Of a stretch of DNA of 12,989 nucleotides, positions 8,601 to 12,989 are shown piece after piece. Source of the DNA: Amoebophrya sp. AT5.2 (lineage: Eukaryota; Sar; Dinophyceae; Syndiniales; Amoebophryaceae); the NCBI GenBank assembly GCA_005223375.1, contig RXOD01005659.1, forward strand, positions 1-12,989, given 5' to 3'. Position numbers and translations under genes: made by a program. How positions within the stretch are numbered: the first letter of the stretch is position 1; the number at the start of each line of letters is the position of its first letter. Under the pieces are notes generated by a model, which ran no database searches, was not told the DNA's origin, and saw only the letters and a list, made by a program, of their open reading frames with translations.

Positions 8601-11600
8601 CGTCAAGCGAAATCAGTTGGAGCTGGAAAACCTGACCGACAGCTTCGCGGAAGACGCAAAAGTCACTCCCTTCTTACCGACGACCATCGATGAATCGGAT
8701 CAATGGTTGTGTCGGTGGCTCACCCAGCGGGGGTTTGCGAAAAAGTACGTGGCAAAAGCACAAGAGAACACGGATGCCACCGGACCGAAAAACGGATCGA
8801 CTATGGCGGACACGCAGACAAGGAGAACGGCGCCGGATTTTATCAAGAAACGGAGGGAGACCAACCGTCAGGCAGAGCAATGGAAAGGCGGTTATGACGG
8901 GTCTGAGCAGGGACTCTGGGCACTGATGCGGAGTGTACAAAATGACCTTGAAGGCCAAAAAAAGGGTGCACCGGCCGGAACCATCACTCGGCTTCAAGTG
9001 GGACAGGAGACGGTCGAGGGGTTAGAGGAATGTACCCGCTGTATCGCTCTACAGCACCTTTTAAAGTTGGAAGGGATACAAAAAGAATACGGACAACCTC
9101 TTTTCGCGCAAGACGCCGCCGCGTTCGGGGATATGATGAGGGCGCTACGACGGGTGGCTGGTGAAACGATTCGCCCCTCGGTTACGAGGACGAAGTTGCG
9201 CCGCTTCCTGTCACGGGCGAACAAGAACCTGCAAGGCTTGAGCGGATTGAGGTTGCAAGCCTATAGGGCTTTGTCGGACGAAGCGTTGGATACCATGGCC
9301 GGACTATACAACGAGTTCCTCGAAAAGGTGGCTATGCTTCAGCCGGGACGCGAACTAGACCATCTGCTCACGGACCTGCTGCTAACGATACAAGTCGAGG
9401 TTCTGCGCAAGACGCCAAGTGTGGAAAAAGTGGACAAGTTACGGTGCGTGATCAAGGGGTGCCCGGGTCTTCGCATTTTGACAGGCGTACTTGGCGATGA
9501 AGTTGCGGCGCTGATGGAGGAAAACGATGCGTGGGGCGAGATGGCGTTAGGAGGCAGACGGAGTGTGGGCACACTTACGGCGCTACTGCGGTGGGCATTA
9601 ATTTTACAATCCTTAGGCCCGGAACAATTACTATTAATGGTAGGGATTGATTTTGCTAACTTTTTCAACTGTCTACAAATCAGTCATCTGGCAGAAACTT
9701 TCGCGGCAGCGGGGGTGTCGCCGTTTATAATCCTGTTCTTCGCTACCATTAATTATCATAAAAGAATGATAATACGTAATGGCGACTGCTTTATGGAAGT
9801 GAAAGGGCATAGGGAGTTAGTGCAAGGGAGTGTTGAAGTGATGCACACGGGCACCGCATTGCTGACCGCGCATGTGGAGTGCATGGCCAATCTCCTGGAA
9901 GAAGCGTTCAACCCGGAAGACGGCCGCATTCGGGCAGAACGTCTCCCGGGGTTACGGGAGCGGGCTGCAGCGCTCGACGTGAGGTCGAAACGAAGAAAAT
10001 GGACCAACTACTCGACCGCGGAAGTGGATCCGGCATACCGAAACAGTGCCGGAAAGGGGCTGCCCCACGGACGACCCATACCGCAGTGGCGAAGGCAGAA
10101 GAAGCGCAGATTCGTGCTCACGCAGTACGTGGACGACGGGACACTCTTCCTCAAAATCCATCGGGACGACCTGCCGCTCGTGCCGGAGTTACTCAAGATA
10201 GTCTCGCTTTTGGTGGAGGTTATGTTTGTTCAAACCGGGCAGTTCTTTGCCAAGTCGAAATTCGAATTCACGATCCGGCAAGGAGTAGGTGCTGCGGAGC
10301 CTGGCGGTCTGTCACGCGACGCGAGTACGGAAAACACAGACACAAGTGCGACAGCAAACATGGGCAACCGCTTCTCGGTGGACGTGCAGAAACTCCAGCA
10401 GGCGGTTACAGGAAATTTGCGACCCTTCGACTGCACCCCACACTGGAAAGATGTCGCGATCTTCCTCGGCTTCCCGTTTGGAGAAAAAGACGATGCAGCC
10501 GCCTTCATGGGGACCGTCAAAAAGAAGTTGCAGTTTGCCCTCGTGAAGATCGCCCGAGTCGAAGCACAAGCCAAAGGCCAGCTCACCGGCGACAACCTAC
10601 GACTTGCGATCATTTGGGCCGTGTACTCACAAATTCTGCATTTTCTCTTCGGGGCGGTCTTGTTTTGGGGCGACCAAGAATGGGCGGATCTTCTCACCGA
10701 GGTATCGTGCCAAATATTCTACGTCACCGGGTATACGAAGACGCAGCTGGAGTGGCTGTTGTGGAAGGAAAAGCTGGCACGACGCGAGGTCTATAAACTA
10801 CTTTTCGCCGAGGAGTTCTTGGATGTGCCAGACCCGTTGTTGCTCATGACGAGATGCGTACGCACCACGGCGCAAAAGTACCTCACGCTCCAGCCCCTCG
10901 ACAGGGATCTAGTGCATTACGCGTTCCTCCCACTGCGGACGGGGGGAAACTCGAAAGGCTTGGACCACGAGCAGACCCACATGCTGCAGTCTAAATCCGC
11001 TGCTGATGCGGCAGTGCGCGAGGTTATCACCAGCGTACCTATCGCGAAACCTGAACACACCAATCGCAAACACTACGATGCTGCTTGGATCGGACTCGAC
11101 GAACGGCTCATCCGCGTACTGGACAGGAGGTTTGACACGAAACGCGCCGAACTCACATGCGTTAAAGAGGGCAACGCGCTGTGCGCGGTCCTCGCGCTCA
11201 TTTCCGGAGGCGTGGTGCGCAGGTTGTGGAAAGGGCGGACACAGGAGTGCCATGCTGCAGTGATTCCGACGGGGATCGACGACGAGACAACGCGGCAGAA
11301 TGTCGCAGCGTTCAACGCAGCGCTCTGGCTCTTGCGCGAGCACAAGACGGCGCGGCAGATGCTGCTGGGGAAAAGCCACGCACCGGAGCTTTGGGTGATC
11401 CGAGGTTTTACCGCGGCACTAAACACACACGGCGCGTATCGAGCACTCCAGCGGATCTTCGAAGAAGAATTTCAGGACGAGCTCCGCGCAGGAGCTCTCG
11501 TAATCGAGCCAGGACGCCCCGCGGAGCACAACGTCTTTCCCCAAATCACAGCGGCCGACAATTACAGCTACCCTCTCGCGGTCTTGGACCTGTCGCGAGT

Positions 11601-11850
11601 GGACGCCGGTTTTAAATGCCCGCGACGAAGCTTCGAGCTACCAATTTCACTGAAGGATTTGGCGTGCATGACGTTAGGCGAGAGGTCGGAGACGATCAAG
11701 ACGGCCTGCGAGCGAGAAGGAATGGAACCCGGGAAGCAGTACAAACACCAAATTGTTCGGAGCCGCAAGCAGACAGCAAAAAAACAGAAAGACACGCACG
11801 AACAGGGAGCGATCGCGACCCAGGACGGGTTTACTCAAAGTCAGCTATAG
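5611..11850 (+). CDS. Fused ORF1-like / APE endonuclease / reverse transcriptase polyprotein of a LINE, 2079 aa
   Basis: It should nick target DNA and copy its own RNA onto the nick (target-primed reverse transcription). Residues 1-590: highly basic, coiled-coil-like, with four 27-residue repeats (226-333), then an acidic linker (about 570-590). No CCHC knuckle is seen. Residues about 598-940: endonuclease-exonuclease-phosphatase fold with WNLNG (604-608), AETK (Glu632), GDFN (Asp789, Asn791), DAIDWV (Asp860) and GDH (Asp926-His927), all key catalytic positions present. Residues about 1300-1580: reverse transcriptase with motif A VGIDFANFF (Asp1347), a variant motif B QGSVEVMHTGT (Gln1405) and motif C YVDDG (Asp1508-Asp1509). 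LPLRTGG near 10924-10944 resembles the block after LINE RTs. No RNase H recognised. The ATG at 5611 follows a stop at 5602 by three codons and lies at the junction, so the native start may be lost or further in. The ORF ends with doubled TAG stops. An uninterrupted frame implies a young copy. Confidence 0.85.
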   Translation: MRQWKKQLLSAVDKDGEEEPLNSGAASSSSHANLLDAAGRKRHFGNLPRDQCSTKTHEPTKGRAGDDAGWKWRLNNMVAEKLQQTGHSSWWRYLCERWEQKGVLETKKRQMRLWGQQYRERQIKEKGAEAVSAHQKEIKQRWREKQVEKVGGEEAFRAMNALRVKENRNRRTEEQRETGQLEQFLAEQNRKRKEYENKPRPDHENEEMKVSPNQLREQRRKAKVTALTPQQLKEYRKAVTERSKASKRKKIAAMNPQQLKEFRVKKNAYDNKCREKGQAALTPQQLEERKAKKAAFDKKRHEAKQAAMTPQQLEEQKARKADFDKKRWEMKKRQAAKEQAEAAAKEKEPMPKFRGRHAPQPCHFYGTVRASTRRLVAEAYIEDNGHNKKGDQGKTKPVAPSKVASDTLSRNAHPGLQIGRGLAGRYFCLARALTMGTVESLNLSMRPTLEYERTNPLPSGNDTDPRCNHRGKRDNNNIRRTLKRRAAREEVAAGEAKRKFNGVKDAATDVHNNCGQAGGSGCEEGMGELGETPALLLLSPADAAANSQGERNSAKQAEPQHIMGADTFHGPETDSSDTDSEGDADDADEEELNSTHDVVDFLFWNLNGIKTNGPRLARVLAEYPHHLGAVAETKVPLLPEELRCLSYEYRMVAPSNTQQISADLNHCGATACFTRMHDGKGGVVSTEKQVENFVVLMADGAIYTAEGPIAPDGCPHLFRPEYKTVEDVICWMSFFSNDTAGCSSTYIRCAPDESRWDFRALAPAMDRILRITDSFIAKQKKGPFFVAGDFNVEFEVAMAITDEECARQSGTENTRSFSRRAIAAVHHRLAHFLSSRGTLVQYAGATCFRGNSMESCDAIDWVAMIPAGADLSLTAGDPRWELQGAEKIFINAGGVPVVVAAEQTDAATMEEKKCSFETLKEAAAGDHVALRVRATRPKLGSSLIKKPTSTVLMPIPRPAVMNAGYAEFSPHDMTSLHNRIVRLSADEVSAPAELRIRVKRNQLELENLTDSFAEDAKVTPFLPTTIDESDQWLCRWLTQRGFAKKYVAKAQENTDATGPKNGSTMADTQTRRTAPDFIKKRRETNRQAEQWKGGYDGSEQGLWALMRSVQNDLEGQKKGAPAGTITRLQVGQETVEGLEECTRCIALQHLLKLEGIQKEYGQPLFAQDAAAFGDMMRALRRVAGETIRPSVTRTKLRRFLSRANKNLQGLSGLRLQAYRALSDEALDTMAGLYNEFLEKVAMLQPGRELDHLLTDLLLTIQVEVLRKTPSVEKVDKLRCVIKGCPGLRILTGVLGDEVAALMEENDAWGEMALGGRRSVGTLTALLRWALILQSLGPEQLLLMVGIDFANFFNCLQISHLAETFAAAGVSPFIILFFATINYHKRMIIRNGDCFMEVKGHRELVQGSVEVMHTGTALLTAHVECMANLLEEAFNPEDGRIRAERLPGLRERAAALDVRSKRRKWTNYSTAEVDPAYRNSAGKGLPHGRPIPQWRRQKKRRFVLTQYVDDGTLFLKIHRDDLPLVPELLKIVSLLVEVMFVQTGQFFAKSKFEFTIRQGVGAAEPGGLSRDASTENTDTSATANMGNRFSVDVQKLQQAVTGNLRPFDCTPHWKDVAIFLGFPFGEKDDAAAFMGTVKKKLQFALVKIARVEAQAKGQLTGDNLRLAIIWAVYSQILHFLFGAVLFWGDQEWADLLTEVSCQIFYVTGYTKTQLEWLLWKEKLARREVYKLLFAEEFLDVPDPLLLMTRCVRTTAQKYLTLQPLDRDLVHYAFLPLRTGGNSKGLDHEQTHMLQSKSAADAAVREVITSVPIAKPEHTNRKHYDAAWIGLDERLIRVLDRRFDTKRAELTCVKEGNALCAVLALISGGVVRRLWKGRTQECHAAVIPTGIDDETTRQNVAAFNAALWLLREHKTARQMLLGKSHAPELWVIRGFTAALNTHGAYRALQRIFEEEFQDELRAGALVIEPGRPAEHNVFPQITAADNYSYPLAVLDLSRVDAGFKCPRRSFELPISLKDLACMTLGERSETIKTACEREGMEPGKQYKHQIVRSRKQTAKKQKDTHEQGAIATQDGFTQSQL
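6286..6609 (+). repeat. four tandem 81-bp repeats inside the retroelement ORF (27-aa units)
   Basis: Units 6286-6366, 6367-6447, 6448-6528 and 6529-6609 each begin A-(L/M)-(T/N)-PQQL and then turn strongly basic. A partial earlier unit (SPNQLREQRRK) precedes them at about 6241. Units 3 and 4 are nearly identical in their first 60 bases, suggesting the most recent duplication; units 1 and 2 are more diverged. The periodic Lys/Arg-rich helices would suit nucleic-acid binding by the ORF1-like region. That role is inference. Confidence 0.85.
9752..9773 (+). repeat. AT-rich perfect hairpin inside the reverse-transcriptase core
   Basis: ATTATCAT (9752-9759) and ATGATAAT (9766-9773) are perfect complements with a 6-nt loop. 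They lie between RT motifs A and B, within an AT-rich island in otherwise GC-rich coding sequence. Coding is maintained across it. Whether the hairpin matters for the RNA is unknown. Confidence 0.6.
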
Positions 11851-12441
11851 TAGCAGTAATTCTAAGACACCGTTGACACTACGCACTGTTCATTTTACCT
11901 GGATAAATAACTACTCCGACCACGATCACATATGCAAAGATGTTAGCTACAACCACATCTAGCTGCCGGTGCAGCTTTATGATATGGGCCATGACTCTCG
12001 GGCATATACATCATTATCTGTTTCTTTGTTTTGTTTATCATCATCGATAATTATGTATACTTCTTTTGTTCCACCGACGCATCAGAATTAACATTAGAAC
12101 TCCATTTACGGCACCGCTAAGGTTACAGGCGGATGCACGCGTACGGCAATCATAATAATTGCTCCCACAGCCGGTTGTTGGCGAGAAAATTCACCTTCAC
12201 CTCCTGGATCTTGTTTGTTGATTGTTATGTTGATTTGTTTTCAGACCCTATTCCGTGCTACGCACACGGATTACTAACAGGCATACTTCGCCACATTTGT
12301 CGGCGATATATTTAATACTCCACTCCCACGGTTGGCGGTCGTGCCACTATGTTCATCTGCTAAGAATAAGGAGCTAAAAAACACCTGATGTACTATACCT
12401 TGGGCAGGGACTGGACAGCGAAACTCGCCGCTACTGACAAC
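11851..12441 (+). other. probable 3' untranslated region of the retroelement
   Basis: Lies between the ORF's doubled TAG stops and the poly(A) tract. It is AT-richer than the ORF, with stops in all frames and no recognisable gene on either strand. I saw no repeat or conserved 3' stem-loop. If the poly(A) tract is not the element's tail, part of this stretch would be host flank instead. Confidence 0.45.
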
Positions 12442-12479
12442 AAAAAAAAAAAAAAAAACAAAAAAAAACAAAAAAAAAA
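12442..12479 (+). repeat. interrupted poly(A) tract, candidate retroelement tail
   Basis: The tract is A17-C-A9-C-A10. A 3' A-tail is typical of many LINEs, and this is the only such tract after the ORF. Its position about 590 bp past the stop gives a reasonable 3' UTR length. No upstream AATAAA lies close by. A simple A-rich microsatellite unrelated to the element cannot be excluded. Confidence 0.55.
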
Positions 12480-12989
12480 CCAAGAGCCTAAAGGGCCAAG
12501 AGCTCCAGAGCGAGCTAATTCTTTTACGTTACTGATGATGTCACACTTCCATTGCAACGTTACCATTTCCGTGCCTCTCCCTCCTAATAAATGACGACAG
12601 GACCCAGTCCCAACGGCACCCCGCCATGCTACGCCGCGTGCGACTCCGATAGGCACCCCGCTATGCCACCCTGCGTTAGTAATGGTGTTTATCCCCTCAT
12701 ACCATGAAGAGAAGAGTGATGAGCGCTTACTTCGGCTACCGTTTTGCGTGAGCCAAAGCATAACCTCGCGCCACTCCTCGTTGTTTTGCGTCGTCTTCAC
12801 GAGTGCCAAGACCTATATTTGAACCAAGGCGCAATACAGCGTTCATACGCAGTCGAAATATCCAATACAAGCATCTGCCCTATGATGATGGTTACCTGTC
12901 CGTTTTTTATTGCTTTCTAGGAACAAGTCGAGTGTCGCCACTCCTTGTTTCCACGACACGACGGAACTCTCCTTTCAACAACGAGCTGC
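12480..12989. other. right flank without a recognised gene
   Basis: None of the frames here resembles the missing C-terminal half of GH35 or any other family I know. The minus-strand frame at 12393-12809 owes its poly-Phe stretch to the A-tract and the rest to the repeat at 12615-12675, so it is not called. If the element ends at the A-tract, this is host DNA: an intron of the GH35 gene, another insertion, or rearranged sequence. Confidence 0.5.
12615..12675. repeat. 37-bp-period imperfect direct repeat (two copies)
   Basis: The 24-base blocks at 12615-12638 and 12652-12675 both begin ggcaccccgc and match at 20 of 24 positions. Too short to classify; could be the edge of a longer tandem array lost to divergence. 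Confidence 0.55.

Larger units (their letters stand above)
5608..12479 (+). mobile_element. non-LTR (LINE-type) retrotransposon, about 6.9 kb, inserted in the GH35 gene
   Basis: Identified by one long ORF encoding an APE-type endonuclease followed by a reverse transcriptase, the standard order of endonuclease-bearing non-LTR elements. The left end is bounded by the loss of GH35 homology at about 5606-5640, so it is known to within about 30 bp. The right end is less certain: the interrupted poly(A) tract at 12442-12479 is the best candidate tail, and no target-site duplication matching the left junction was found beside it. There are no LTRs and no 5' UTR is visible. The left edge may therefore be a 5' truncation, common when target-primed reverse transcription stops early. 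Same orientation as GH35. Confidence 0.7.

Noticed and set aside
5611..12479. LTR retrotransposon or group II intron as the identity of the element
   Set aside because: No gag, protease, integrase or LTR, and no maturase or intron RNA domains were seen. An APE-type endonuclease before the RT indicates a non-LTR element.
12393..12809. 138-codon - strand frame with poly-Phe
   Set aside because: Poly-Phe is the complement of the A-tract and the remainder covers a short direct repeat. No recognisable protein features.
1..12989. CRISPR arrays, tRNA or rRNA genes, prokaryotic operons
   Set aside because: No regularly spaced repeats with unique spacers, no cloverleaf or rRNA core sequence recognised, and the spliced GH35 gene argues for a eukaryotic genome.

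Overview
The window looks like nuclear DNA of a eukaryotic microbe, probably a protist. The evidence is a GT-AG intron that restores a conserved enzyme frame, long gene-poor spacers with minisatellite DNA, two secretory or membrane-type glycoside hydrolases without operon structure, and a full-size non-LTR (LINE-type) retrotransposon ORF. I cannot assign a lineage from the sequence alone. All supported genes are on the + strand.

Layout. (1) 1-966 is the 3' part of a glycoside hydrolase family 5 (GH5) gene. It enters from the left through what looks like an intron end (polypyrimidine tract plus AG at 90-91). (2) 967-2461 has no recognisable gene. It holds a 12-bp, C-rich minisatellite (G-rich on the - strand) and a strong inverted repeat. 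(3) 2462-3601 encodes a 379-aa putative type I membrane protein with a Ser/Thr/Pro-rich, acidic ectodomain and one C-terminal transmembrane helix. Its last codons and stop are partly duplicated just downstream. (4) 3602-4560 is mostly non-coding, with a compact direct/inverted repeat cluster and a doubtful small two-exon ORF. (5) 4561-5610 is the 5' half of a GH35 beta-galactosidase gene with a 161-bp phase-2 intron. (6) About 5608 onward is a non-LTR retrotransposon that starts where GH35 homology stops, just after the nucleophile motif. Its single 2079-codon ORF combines a basic repeat-rich N-terminus, an APE-type endonuclease and a reverse transcriptase, and has no internal stop. (7) 11851-12479 is a probable 3' UTR ending in an interrupted poly(A) tract. 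(8) 12480-12989 is flank without a recognised gene. The missing half of GH35 is not in the window.

How the parts relate. GH5 and GH35 are both carbohydrate-active enzymes and may serve polysaccharide or glycoconjugate breakdown, but nothing shows co-regulation. The retroelement sits in the same orientation as GH35 and appears to break it. The host frame reads about 96 codons into the element before a stop, giving a theoretical 391-aa truncated chimera that carries both catalytic glutamates but lacks the C-terminal domains. The most novel item is the retroelement: one fused ORF, a degenerate RT motif B, an enlarged basic insertion between RT motifs B and C, and an AT-rich island over the catalytic core.
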